A stretch of 10,644 nucleotides of DNA. It comes from Planctomycetota bacterium. GTDB taxonomy: Bacteria > Planctomycetota > Phycisphaerae > Phycisphaerales > SM1A02. Below are positions 1 through 6,694 of the stretch, piece after piece. Location: NCBI GenBank assembly GCA_027295365.1, contig JAPULD010000026.1, positions 1 through 10,644 of the forward strand, written 5' to 3'. Position 1 is the stretch's first letter. Every line of letters starts with the position of its first letter. Below the pieces are notes generated by a model. It was not told the DNA's origin and did no database searches. It saw only the letters and a program-made list of their open reading frames with translations. The position numbers and the translations under genes are program-made.

Positions 1-2
1 AC

Positions 3-110
3 CGGGTGCTGTTCAATCCCAAAAACTCAAGCCCCGTGGATTTCGAGGGGGACAACCGCCTGTTCGTGATCCCGGTGGAGGATGTGGTGGCGGTGTTCCG
101 GAACAAGTGA
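3..110 (+). CDS. C-terminal end of an unidentified protein (partial)
   Basis: An open frame enters from the left edge and ends at a TGA at 108-110, giving 35 visible residues. They finish in an alternating hydrophobic stretch (RLFVIPVEDVVAVFRNK) that looks like beta strands closing a small soluble domain. No motif is recognisable and no function can be assigned. The stop is followed within a few bases by a palindromic repeat, so this gene probably ends its transcription unit here. The reading is supported by sensible codon use and the absence of other stops, but with so few residues it stays tentative. Confidence 0.6.
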   Translation, partial: RVLFNPKNSSPVDFEGDNRLFVIPVEDVVAVFRNK

Positions 111-115
111 TTTAT

Positions 116-158
116 CCCCTCTCCCTTATCCGGAGGGGAGAGGGCTAGGGTGAGGGGG
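116..158 (+). repeat. Palindromic C/G-rich intergenic repeat, copy 1
   Basis: A CCCTCTCCC arm and a GGGAGAGGG arm flank a short loop containing TTATCCGGA, so the unit can fold into a strong hairpin. It is followed by GCTAGGGTGAGGGGG. The same unit recurs in reverse-complement orientation at 217-262. Repeats of this form (C-rich arm, a TTATCCGG-like centre, then CTAGGGTGAGGG) are scattered between genes in many bacteria and seem to be mobile or REP-like palindromes; that is general knowledge and was not checked here. Lying 5 bases after the upstream stop codon, it could act as a transcript end, although no T-run follows. Confidence 0.75.
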
Positions 159-216
159 ATTTATGTCTGATTGTGGTGTTGATGTAATGGAAAGAAGGCT
201 TGGGGAGTTTGAAAAA

Positions 217-262
217 CCCTCACCCCCAACCCCTCTCCCACCCCCGGATAATGGAGAGGGGG
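217..262 (-). repeat. Palindromic C/G-rich intergenic repeat, copy 2 (inverted)
   Basis: This is the reverse complement of the unit at 116-158 with a few mismatches: CCCTCACCCCCAACC, then CCCCTCTCC, a loop with CCGGATAAT, and GGAGAGGGG. It forms its own hairpin and could also pair with copy 1 across about 58 bases. Its right arm (GGAGAGGGGG, 253-262) ends 10 bases before the aroA start codon and is the only Shine-Dalgarno-like purine run there. The repeat may therefore supply, or hide, the aroA ribosome binding site. Confidence 0.75.
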
Positions 263-272
263 ATAAGAAACC

Positions 273-1622
273 ATGATCGACTACACCCTGCCTTTAGACC
301 AGCTTCCCGATCCGCTGCCCATCGAGCCGCTGACGAAGCCTTTCGATGTGACGATCACGCCTCCCGGAAGCAAGAGCATCACCTGCCGCGCGTATGTGTT
401 GGCGGCGTTGGCCGAGGGGGAGTCGAAAATCATCAGGCCGCTCAGGGCCGACGACACGGACAAGTTGCTGGATGCGTTGTGCACACTGGGGGCCGAAGCA
501 CGCTGGGCCCCCGGTGGCGAAGACGTCTACATCAAGGGCGTCGCGGGTCGCTTTCCCCGTGGGGGCAAAGTTAATCTGGGCGATGGTGGAACGCCGGCCC
601 GGTTCATGATCGCCGTGGCCTGTCTGGCGGCTGAGCCGGTGGTGGTGGATGGCTCGAAGCGCATGCGCGAGAGGCCGATCGCCGAGGGCGTGGACATGCT
701 CAGGCAACTCGGGGCGACGATCGAGTATGTGGAAGAGGAAGGTAGGTTGCCGGTGCGGGTGGTGCCGAGTAATTCAATTCATGGCGGAAAGATTGAAATT
801 GGAGCAACGAAATCAAGTCAGTTTATTTCTGCGTTGATGCTTATTGCTCCCGTATTGCGTGATGGATTGGTAATTCGTTTTCTCGATGAGCTTACGAGTT
901 GGCCGTATGTTGTACTTACAGACGTAGTGATGTCTGAATGGGCACTCTTCTGTTCCAGTGGACCGTTTGACGAAGCCCAAGGTATTCATTCGACAACTGA
1001 GACGGTCACTATCGAATCTCAAAAATCGGTCGGAGAAGAATTCCAAATCGAACCTGACGCGAGCAGTGCCATGTATTGGTACTACGCGGCAGCCATCTCG
1101 CCACTTTCAAGCATCTATGTCAAAGGTCTTTCAATTTATTCCTCTCAACCCGATGCAGGCTTGTTTGGAATGTTTGATCATTGTGGTACGAAGGTAGAGC
1201 GAGTCAATGACACTGATAGTCGAGTGACCGGACAGGAGCGATTCATCGCGCAATATTTCGATGGGTCGGCAACACCGGATGGAACGCTTGCCTATGCCGC
1301 ATCGGCAGCTCGCTCGATAGGTATTTCGCAAATCACCGGCCTCCACACCCTCCGCGTCAAGGAGACCGACCGTCTCGCCGCTCTCGAAAGCGAACTCACC
1401 AAGATCGGCTGCACGGTCTCGACCACCGACGACTCCATCACCATCGATCCCTCGACCCGCCATGACGATCCCGTCGTCATCGAGACCTACAACGATCACC
1501 GCATGGCCATGGCCTTTGCCGTCCTCGGCCTCGCCCGGCCCGGGATCTCCATCGCCAATCCCAAATGCGTGGCCAAGAGCTATCCGGGTTTCTGGGCGGA
1601 TTTCGCCAAGCTATACCAATGA
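273..1622 (+). CDS. aroA: 3-phosphoshikimate 1-carboxyvinyltransferase (EPSP synthase)
   Basis: This cytoplasmic enzyme of the shikimate pathway transfers the enolpyruvyl group of phosphoenolpyruvate to shikimate-3-phosphate. The 449 residues match the family's length, and the whole active site can be read: PGSKS with K34/S35 and R39, the DGGT loop (104-107), RMRERPI (130-136), SSQF (181-184), S209/Y212, D336, RVKETDR (361-367), NDHR (407-410) and K435. The usual Asn in SITNRA is Cys38, and the usual N-A-G-T loop reads D-G-G-T; the latter is a variation of a conserved loop whose effect is unknown. The ATG at 273 is chosen because the N-terminal strand before PGSKS has normal length. Its only ribosome-site candidate lies in the preceding repeat. 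Residues of about 165-330 are encoded by DNA much poorer in GC than the rest. Residues 222-256 look divergent from family members I know but keep the frame. The neighbours give no functional link. Confidence 0.96.
   Translation: MIDYTLPLDQLPDPLPIEPLTKPFDVTITPPGSKSITCRAYVLAALAEGESKIIRPLRADDTDKLLDALCTLGAEARWAPGGEDVYIKGVAGRFPRGGKVNLGDGGTPARFMIAVACLAAEPVVVDGSKRMRERPIAEGVDMLRQLGATIEYVEEEGRLPVRVVPSNSIHGGKIEIGATKSSQFISALMLIAPVLRDGLVIRFLDELTSWPYVVLTDVVMSEWALFCSSGPFDEAQGIHSTTETVTIESQKSVGEEFQIEPDASSAMYWYYAAAISPLSSIYVKGLSIYSSQPDAGLFGMFDHCGTKVERVNDTDSRVTGQERFIAQYFDGSATPDGTLAYAASAARSIGISQITGLHTLRVKETDRLAALESELTKIGCTVSTTDDSITIDPSTRHDDPVVIETYNDHRMAMAFAVLGLARPGISIANPKCVAKSYPGFWADFAKLYQ
770..1260 (+). other. 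Low-GC patch inside aroA (composition mosaic)
   Basis: By hand count, 781-1260 contains 220 G/C in 480 bases (about 46%), with 781-900 near 41%. Bases 601-720 are about 68% G/C, 1261-1320 about 62% and 1501-1560 about 70%. Codon choice changes with it: AAT, TCA, ATT, AAA, TTT, GTA and CTT appear in the patch, whereas the flanks favour codons ending in G or C. The reading frame and the catalytic residues (SSQF, S209, Y212) are intact. The pattern fits gene conversion or homologous replacement by a foreign aroA segment; relaxed codon selection is the alternative. Confidence 0.7.
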
Positions 1623-1765
1623 GCTGATCCCGAAGTTTGCCCCTTTTATTGATAATCGAACTTGGCTCAATCCAAGAGTAAATGCGTCAATTGTGCCGAT
1701 CGGATGCATTTCAGGGCTAATTATCCCGCTCCTGACGTTCAAGCGTCCACGGCAATTGAAGGGGC

Positions 1766-1771
1766 TACACT
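1766..1771 (+). promoter_or_regulatory. Candidate -10 box (TACACT) close to ABC exporter start
   Basis: TACACT fits the TANNNT pattern and ends 9 bases before the ATG at 1781, the same spacing as at two other genes in the window. No good -35 hexamer was found 16-18 bases upstream, so the call rests on the repeated layout. The rest of the 158-base gap between aroA and this gene holds nothing else I recognise. Confidence 0.4.
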
Positions 1772-1780
1772 GGAAGCCAT

Positions 1781-3607
1781 ATGAGTGAATTTCTCCGCTT
1801 CTTTCGACAGAATCTCAAGGAACCGGGCCTCCTGGTCTGGGCGTTGTTCTTTGCGTTCCTCTCCGCCACCAGCCTTGGGGTTGGTTTGGTGGGCATGATC
1901 CCTGTCGTCAAGCTCATCGTCGATGAGCAAGACAAGAACCGGGGTCTGGTGGATTGGGCCGAACGATACAACGAGGCTGATCATGATTTTGATGTACCCC
2001 AATGGATCATTTCACGATTGCCGACCGATCGGTTTGATGGGGTCATCCTGATCATTTCGGGGTTGGCGATCCTGACGCTGTTCGGGGCGATCTGCAATTT
2101 CATGCATCAATATTTTTCGATCACCCTGGCCGCCAAGACCTCGGCGAGCATTCGCCAACGGGTCTACGAACACGTTCTGCGATTGCCCGTAACGCTCGTG
2201 TCCTATCAGGGCCCCTCGCAATTCATCGCGAGAATCATTCGTGACGCCGCGGACATCCAGCGGGGGATCGTTTCATTGACCGGCAAGGCCGTGGCGAATG
2301 TGACCAAGGGATTTGTAGCGTTCGGGGTGGCCTTGTTCGCCGGTGGATCGCTCACCATGGCGGCTCTCGTGGTCGTACCGATCGTGGCGTTCATTCTTCG
2401 CAAACTCGGCAAACGCATACGCCGTGGGACCAAAGGCGCTCTGCATGGGCAGGAGGAATTGCTCAGGCTTTCCACCGAAACGCTTCATGGTCTGAGAGCC
2501 GTCAAAGCCAACACGGGGGAACGGATTTCATTTGAGCGATTTTCAGTCAAGAACGATGAAGTCGTACATCAGTATCTGAAGGCGCGACTGGCCCGGGCCC
2601 TGTCCACGCCCTTGTTGGAAATCATCGCCTTCGTGGCGGTGGGGGGACTGGTCATCTTCGCGGCAAAGTCGATCATTGATGGCAGCCTCTCCATGGACCG
2701 ATTCATGCTGGCCCTGGGGTCGTTGGCCGTGGCGGGCAGTTCACTCAAACCCCTGGCGAGGATCGTGAACGAGATCCAGGCGGCTTCCGCCCCGGCCGAG
2801 CGTCTGGCGGAGGTGTTGTCCTACGAGTTGGAAGAGGTTGGGGAAGCAAAACCCGACATGCCTCGGCACACCAAGACGATCGTCTTCGAGGGGATCGGTT
2901 TGACGTATCCCGGCAAAGACGATCCCGCACTCGATGATGTTTCACTGAAAATAGAGCATGGTCAGCGCATCGCGATCGTGGGGCCCAATGGATCTGGCAA
3001 GACGACCTTGCTGAGCATGATCCCGCGCTTGTTGATCCCCGACTCGGGACGGGTGTTGATCGATGGCGAGGATGTGATGGGCTTCAATCTCCATTCCATC
3101 CGCACGCAGGTGGGGGTGGTGACGCAGGAGACGATTCTCTTCCGAGGCAGCATCGAAGAGAACATCGCCTATGGCCTGACCGATGTCACCCACGATCAGA
3201 TCATCGAAGCCTCGAAGCATGCTCGGTGCCATGGTTTTATCGAGAACATCCCGGGAGGCTATAAAGCGAATCTGCTCGAACTCGGGGCCTCGCTTTCAGG
3301 AGGCCAGCGTCAGAGGCTCGCCATCGCCCGAGCCTTGTTGCGGAACCCGTCGATTCTCATTCTCGATGAGGCGACGAGCCAGATCGATGCGGAGTCCGAG
3401 GCGCAGATCAGCGATGCGATCAACGAATTCTCCAAGGACCGTACTGTGCTGCTCATCGCCCATCGCTTGGCTACCGTCATCAGCGCCGATCGGATCGTGG
3501 TCATGGACGAGGGCAAAATCGTCGATCAGGGGAAGCACGATGAACTGCTCAAGCGATGTGAACTGTACAGGCGTCTGAACCAGACGCAGATGCTCGCCTC
3601 GGCGTAA
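1781..3607 (+). CDS. MsbA-type ABC exporter (fused permease-ATPase half-transporter)
   Basis: This is an inner-membrane transporter half that should act as a homodimer, using ATP to move a lipid or another hydrophobic substrate outward. The 608 residues fit type IV exporters. The membrane domain (about 1-340) has segments near 16-45, 87-110, 172-207 and 278-315, with a long loop around 48-85 after the first one. The ATPase domain follows: Walker A GPNGSGKTT (401-409), Q-loop VTQE (447-450), signature LSGGQ (505-509), Walker B ILILDE (525-530), D-loop SQID and switch His561. All catalytic residues are present. The start is preceded by a candidate -10 box and no clear Shine-Dalgarno. Sequence alone does not separate a lipid A-like flippase from a drug or peptide exporter. 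The neighbouring aroA and the convergent coiled-coil gene give no clue to substrate. Confidence 0.93.
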   Translation: MSEFLRFFRQNLKEPGLLVWALFFAFLSATSLGVGLVGMIPVVKLIVDEQDKNRGLVDWAERYNEADHDFDVPQWIISRLPTDRFDGVILIISGLAILTLFGAICNFMHQYFSITLAAKTSASIRQRVYEHVLRLPVTLVSYQGPSQFIARIIRDAADIQRGIVSLTGKAVANVTKGFVAFGVALFAGGSLTMAALVVVPIVAFILRKLGKRIRRGTKGALHGQEELLRLSTETLHGLRAVKANTGERISFERFSVKNDEVVHQYLKARLARALSTPLLEIIAFVAVGGLVIFAAKSIIDGSLSMDRFMLALGSLAVAGSSLKPLARIVNEIQAASAPAERLAEVLSYELEEVGEAKPDMPRHTKTIVFEGIGLTYPGKDDPALDDVSLKIEHGQRIAIVGPNGSGKTTLLSMIPRLLIPDSGRVLIDGEDVMGFNLHSIRTQVGVVTQETILFRGSIEENIAYGLTDVTHDQIIEASKHARCHGFIENIPGGYKANLLELGASLSGGQRQRLAIARALLRNPSILILDEATSQIDAESEAQISDAINEFSKDRTVLLIAHRLATVISADRIVVMDEGKIVDQGKHDELLKRCELYRRLNQTQMLASA

Positions 3608-3692
3608 TGCGATCGTTCAGAGTGAAACGAAGCAGGGGAATTCAGCACAGAGGACGCGGCGGGGGAATGAGTGTTGAGAATCCAGAAAGAAT

Positions 3693-3824
3693 GGGGGACA
3701 CGGACAGCGAAGGTCGCCCTATCCGGGGGCAACCGAAGTCGTCCATGCCGTTGAATAATCGATTGCTCATCAACACGGACGACTGCGTTCCGCTTCGCTT
3801 CACTTCGCTGTCCGTGGCACCCCC
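3693..3824. repeat. Long-range inverted repeat with 14-bp perfect arms
   Basis: CACGGACAGCGAAG at 3699-3712 is the exact reverse complement of CTTCGCTGTCCGTG at 3803-3816. A run of five G just outside the left arm can also pair with the C-run outside the right arm. About 90 bases lie between the arms. AATTTTT follows about 10 bases beyond the right-hand C-run. The structure could be the 3' end of the exporter transcript, a small structured RNA or the remains of a mobile palindrome. Confidence 0.6.
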
Positions 3825-3864
3825 CCGGAACAATTTTTCGAGAACGGCAACGCATAATGACAAT

Positions 3865-3892
3865 CATGCTTCGCCCTTTGGGACGAAGCATG
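3865..3892. terminator. Hairpin between convergent genes, candidate bidirectional terminator
   Basis: CATGCTTCG and CGAAGCATG form a perfect 9-bp stem, extended inward by CCC/GGG around a TTT loop with one unpaired A. It sits 28 bases beyond the stop of the minus-strand gene and downstream of the plus-strand exporter, the right place for a shared terminator. Neither side has a proper T-run (ATTGTCATT follows on the minus strand), so intrinsic termination is plausible but not certain. Confidence 0.55.
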
Positions 3893-3919
3893 GCACCTGT
3901 TCGATATTGGTGGATTTCT

Positions 3920-4744
3920 TTACGACGTGATCAATGTGATCAGACTCAGGATCGCGGCAGTGGTCGCACCGACCGCCGCGAGCACGACCAGCGTCCGTTG
4001 ACCATCGAGGCGATGGTCCATGGCCGAGGTTTCAGCCTTGATCCGATCGAGTGAACTTTCCAGCGACTTGTTCGATTCTCGTTGGTTGTGTTCCAGTGCC
4101 GTCAGCTTCTGGCCCGCTTGCTGGATCGCCCCTTCCTGGCTCTTGAGTTGGTCGCTTTGGGTCTGCTGAATCTGCTGCACACTGGTGACCCGTTGGGCGA
4201 GATTGTTCATGGACCCCAGCACCCGGGTCATCTGCTCGGTCAGCGATTCGACATTCTCGTGGATGGTGTCGATCCGTTTGCTGAGGGCCTCATGCTTGCT
4301 GATCGCCTGATCGACCCGATTCAGGTTCGGGGCGATCGCCTGAAGCATCGAGGTTTGCTCGGCCAGGATCGACCTCAACTCGTCAATGCCCTCGGTCAGT
4401 ACATTCGTGGTCTGGATGAATTCCTGAGGCGAAACCACATCCTGGGACATTGGCTTGGGTTCGATCCGGGCCAAATGGCTCGCGTCAGTCACTTCAATGA
4501 CGGCAAACTCCGATTCCTCATCGAAATTCTGGGAAGATTCAGCCTCAACCACCACCAAGACCTCGGCTTGATCCACGTCCTCGATCTCCTCGCGAAAAGA
4601 CTGAACCGAGATATCAGGAGCATCTGTGGATTCCTTGGTTTCCCGGGTCTCGACAGACCCAGACGCGATCAGTCGCGGGTCGCTCATATCGTGGGAATGT
4701 TTCGCAGGGCGAATGAACCGACGTAACTGATCCAAGATCGGCAT
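3920..4744 (-). CDS. Coiled-coil protein with C-terminal membrane anchor, function unknown
   Basis: I do not recognise a named family. The 274-residue protein has four parts: a short basic N-terminus (1-18), an acidic low-complexity stretch (about 30-100, rich in Glu, Asp, Ser and Val), a long Gln/Glu/Ser-rich heptad-like region (about 115-248) with no prolines beyond residue 139, and a single hydrophobic segment (251-272) ending two residues before the stop. This is the layout of a tail-anchored protein whose coiled coil faces the cytoplasm, possibly a scaffold or division/envelope organiser; that role is inference only. The start at 4744 is chosen over an upstream ATG at 4819 because AAGGAG (4757-4752 on the minus strand) sits 7 bases before it, and the upstream extension would overlap the divergent lipoprotein gene. 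It is convergent with the ABC exporter and divergent from the importer operon, with 55 bp between starts. Confidence 0.8.
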   Translation of the reverse strand: MPILDQLRRFIRPAKHSHDMSDPRLIASGSVETRETKESTDAPDISVQSFREEIEDVDQAEVLVVVEAESSQNFDEESEFAVIEVTDASHLARIEPKPMSQDVVSPQEFIQTTNVLTEGIDELRSILAEQTSMLQAIAPNLNRVDQAISKHEALSKRIDTIHENVESLTEQMTRVLGSMNNLAQRVTSVQQIQQTQSDQLKSQEGAIQQAGQKLTALEHNQRESNKSLESSLDRIKAETSAMDHRLDGQRTLVVLAAVGATTAAILSLITLITS

Positions 4745-4751
4745 GGGTTTG

Positions 4752-4757
4752 CTCCTT
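4752..4757 (-). promoter_or_regulatory. Shine-Dalgarno AAGGAG for the coiled-coil gene
   Basis: The minus strand reads AAGGAG, then 7 bases, then ATG (4744). It is the only textbook ribosome binding site seen in the window and decides the start of this gene. Confidence 0.8.
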
Positions 4758-4763
4758 GTGGCC

Positions 4764-4792
4764 CTGCCAGAGTACGCGCCCCTGGATACGAT
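4764..4792 (+). promoter_or_regulatory. Candidate promoter of importer operon, leaderless
   Basis: CTGCCA (4764-4769, four of six matches to TTGACA) and TACGAT (4787-4792) are separated by 17 bases. The ATG of the lipoprotein gene begins 8 bases after the -10 box, so transcription would start at or next to the A of the start codon. The divergent gap leaves no room for a cobalamin riboswitch. Confidence 0.55.
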
Positions 4793-4799
4793 TCGTTCT

Positions 4800-5705
4800 A
4801 TGCGACAAGCCATCACCACTTTTTTAGCGGCTTTCTGTCTTGGCCTGGCAATGACGGGATGCTCAGAGTCTGCGAATTCTCCCCCTCAGGCTGCGAATGA
4901 AGCTCAACTTCGACTTGTTTCGCTGAGCCCCGCCATCTCCCGGACGCTGAAGGATTTTCAGATTGGGAATGACATCGTGGGCCGCACACCTTGGTGCGAG
5001 TCGATCGATCAGGCCATTCCCGTGGTGGGTGATCTCTACAACCTCGATTACGAGATGCTCATCAGGTTGAATCCGACGCATATCCTGGTGCAGCCTCCCG
5101 CCACGGGAATCGATGAAGCCCTGACCACCTTGGCTCATGAGCAAGGATGGGTCATCGGGCAATGGAGGCTCGACGACATCGACGATATCGAGACGCTGGT
5201 TCAAGAGCTGCCGGGTGTCCTGAGTGGCGACGATCGATCGATGCTTGGGGCTCTTTCCTCGAAGGCGGCCTCGTTGACCAACGAGTTGGCCATGGCCGTC
5301 AGTCCGATGGGCAAGAAAATCTTTGACGGTCGAACCCTGCTCGTCGTCGATTTCGACCCGGTGATGTCGTTCGGCCCCGGGAGTTACTTGCACGACATGC
5401 TGGTGTCATTGGGAGGGCACAACGCTCTGGAGTCGGGTTCCTACAAGTCGCTGAGTCTTGAGGACGTGATCCGGCTCAACCCCGAAGCGATCGTGTTCGT
5501 CAAGCCATACAAATCCGATCCTTCGGAAACGCCTGATCCACTTGAACTGCTGGGGCCACTGAGGGAGACGAATCTGGAGGCGGTCGTGACGGGGCGAATC
5601 GCGGTGCTGAGCCACCCCGATGCCTTGTTGCCTTCGACCGGGTTGATCGAAGTCGCCTCATCGCTGCGCGACATTCTCGTATCATTTGCGACTGGTGATC
5701 CTTGA
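4800..5705 (+). CDS. ABC importer substrate-binding lipoprotein (BtuF/FhuD-like, cobalamin or Fe-siderophore)
   Basis: This envelope lipoprotein should capture a corrinoid, haem or ferric-siderophore and hand it to the permease encoded next. The 301 residues start with a signal peptide (hydrophobic core 4-18) and the lipobox AMTGC with Cys21. Then come the class III binding-protein features: RLVSLSPAISRTL (38-50), GRTPWC (61-66), IPVVGD (73-78), DYEMLIRLNPTHIL (83-96) and a second lobe beginning near TLLVVDF (179-185), ending with LEDVIRLNPEAIVF (220-233). The repeated LNP-x-x-I pattern is typical of the family. GRTPWC followed by PVVGD resembles BtuF-like proteins, which favours cobalamin, but this is weak. 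The ATG at 4800 is chosen because it begins the signal peptide cleanly and lies at the expected transcription start. A start at 4743 would add 19 residues in front of the signal peptide. The stop overlaps the next start (TTGA). Confidence 0.88.
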   Translation: MRQAITTFLAAFCLGLAMTGCSESANSPPQAANEAQLRLVSLSPAISRTLKDFQIGNDIVGRTPWCESIDQAIPVVGDLYNLDYEMLIRLNPTHILVQPPATGIDEALTTLAHEQGWVIGQWRLDDIDDIETLVQELPGVLSGDDRSMLGALSSKAASLTNELAMAVSPMGKKIFDGRTLLVVDFDPVMSFGPGSYLHDMLVSLGGHNALESGSYKSLSLEDVIRLNPEAIVFVKPYKSDPSETPDPLELLGPLRETNLEAVVTGRIAVLSHPDALLPSTGLIEVASSLRDILVSFATGDP

Positions 5706-6694
5706 ATTTCTCGTCCCGTCAGTCCGTGAAGTTTGGTGCGCTCGTTCTGGGGGCGACTGGCTTTGCCATTTTGAGCCTGCTGATCGATCGATCGCCTGAT
5801 GGCGTGATCAGTCTGGCCTGGCCAGACGCCAGCTTCGCGAGGTTCCGGTTCACCGCCCTCGCAGTCGGCATCATCGTCGGGGCGGCTCTTGCCATCAGTG
5901 GCGTGCTGCTCCAGGCCCTGCTCCGAAATCCTCTGGCCTCGCCCTATATTCTGGGGGTGTCCAATGGGGCGGGGCTGGGCGTGATGTTCGCCATGTATCT
6001 CAGTTATTCAATGTCAGGGGGCGAGTTGGGAATCGCGGGGCAGACGGGGCCCTCCATCATCGGAGGCCTTGCGACCCTGGCCATCGTCTACGCCCTCGGA
6101 CAAAGACGAGGCTGGCTTGATCCCGTCTCGCTGGTGCTGATCGGCGTCGTCGTTTCGACGATCTGCGGGGCGGGCATTCTCTTCTTTCAGCACATGGTGC
6201 CGACCGGGCTGAGGGGGCAGTTCACGACCTGGATCATGGGCCACCTGCCCCAGGGAACGCCCCTGAGCATGCTCGTGGTATGCGGCTCCATCACGTTCAT
6301 CGCCTTGATCATCTCGATGATCATGGGCAAGGCGATGGATGCGGCGACCCTGGGCGATGACGAAGCACGCAGCGTCGGTCTGGCGATCGGTCCGCTGCGA
6401 GTGATGCTCTTCGGTATCGCGGGACTCCTGGCTGCGTTGACGGTTGCCTTGGCCGGTCCCATCGGATTCGTCGGATTGATCTCGCCACATGGGGCGCGTC
6501 TGATCTTGGGGCCCCGTCATACGATGCTCGTGCCCGGGGCGGCTCTCTTCGGAATCATGCTCGTGGTGGGCTCGTATGTGGGCAGCCGGCTTATCGATGT
6601 CGGGGCGGGGCAGATGCCGATCGGAATCTTCACCGCCTTGATCGGGGGCCCGGCTTTCATCTGGCTTCTGCTGTCGGGAAGAGGTCAGGCATGA
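5702..6694 (+). CDS. ABC importer permease, FecCD/BtuC family
   Basis: This is the inner-membrane channel of the importer, which should work as a homodimer bound to two copies of the ATPase. The 330 residues are hydrophobic throughout, consistent with about ten membrane segments. Family landmarks are clear: LLRNPLASPYILGVSNGAG (73-91), LGDDEARSVGL (217-227) just before the coupling region, GPIGFVGLISPHGARLILG (252-270) and GQMPIGIFTALIGGPAFIWLL (303-323). The start is a TTG at 5702 overlapping the TGA of the binding-protein gene, which implies translational coupling; no later ATG would preserve the first membrane segment. The gene also overlaps its downstream ATPase by ATGA. Substrate (cobalamin, haem or iron chelate) is not decided by the sequence. 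Confidence 0.93.
   Translation: MNFSSRQSVKFGALVLGATGFAILSLLIDRSPDGVISLAWPDASFARFRFTALAVGIIVGAALAISGVLLQALLRNPLASPYILGVSNGAGLGVMFAMYLSYSMSGGELGIAGQTGPSIIGGLATLAIVYALGQRRGWLDPVSLVLIGVVVSTICGAGILFFQHMVPTGLRGQFTTWIMGHLPQGTPLSMLVVCGSITFIALIISMIMGKAMDAATLGDDEARSVGLAIGPLRVMLFGIAGLLAALTVALAGPIGFVGLISPHGARLILGPRHTMLVPGAALFGIMLVVGSYVGSRLIDVGAGQMPIGIFTALIGGPAFIWLLLSGRGQA

Larger units (their letters stand above)
3608..3919. other. 312-bp non-coding stretch between convergent genes
   Basis: This region lies between the exporter stop and the stop of the minus-strand coiled-coil gene. It holds a long-range inverted repeat (3693-3824), a run of short GCTTC/ACTTC units (3792-3808), a T5 run near 3834 and a compact hairpin (3865-3892). 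A frame open across it from the ATG at 3607 has an unconvincing Arg/Gly-rich translation that runs into the antisense of the next gene, so I treat the stretch as untranslated. It may contain the transcript ends of both genes, or a small RNA. Confidence 0.55.

Noticed and set aside
200..574. Plus-strand open frame over the repeat and the aroA start
   Set aside because: It reads through the intergenic repeat and then aroA in another frame, giving an Arg/His-rich low-quality translation; aroA has full motif support.
951..985. Translated text SSGPFDEAQG inside aroA, resembling peptides from dispersed repeats (PFDKAQG-like)
   Set aside because: The DNA match to such repeats as I remember them is poor and the protein length is not increased there, so an inserted repeat is not supported; the composition mosaic explains the oddity better.
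3607..3930. Open frame starting in the exporter stop codon (TAATG overlap)
   Set aside because: The overlap looks like coupling, but the 107-residue translation is Arg/Gly-rich without domains, runs through the inverted repeats and hairpin, and ends antisense to the coiled-coil gene.
4082..4726. 214-codon open frame antisense to the coiled-coil gene
   Set aside because: It is a shadow of the minus-strand gene. It has no ribosome site or promoter, and the opposite strand has both a textbook Shine-Dalgarno and a coherent protein plan.
4743..4799. Upstream in-frame ATG of the importer lipoprotein (19 extra residues)
   Set aside because: The extension precedes a clean signal peptide, overlaps the start codon of the minus-strand gene and lies upstream of the proposed promoter.
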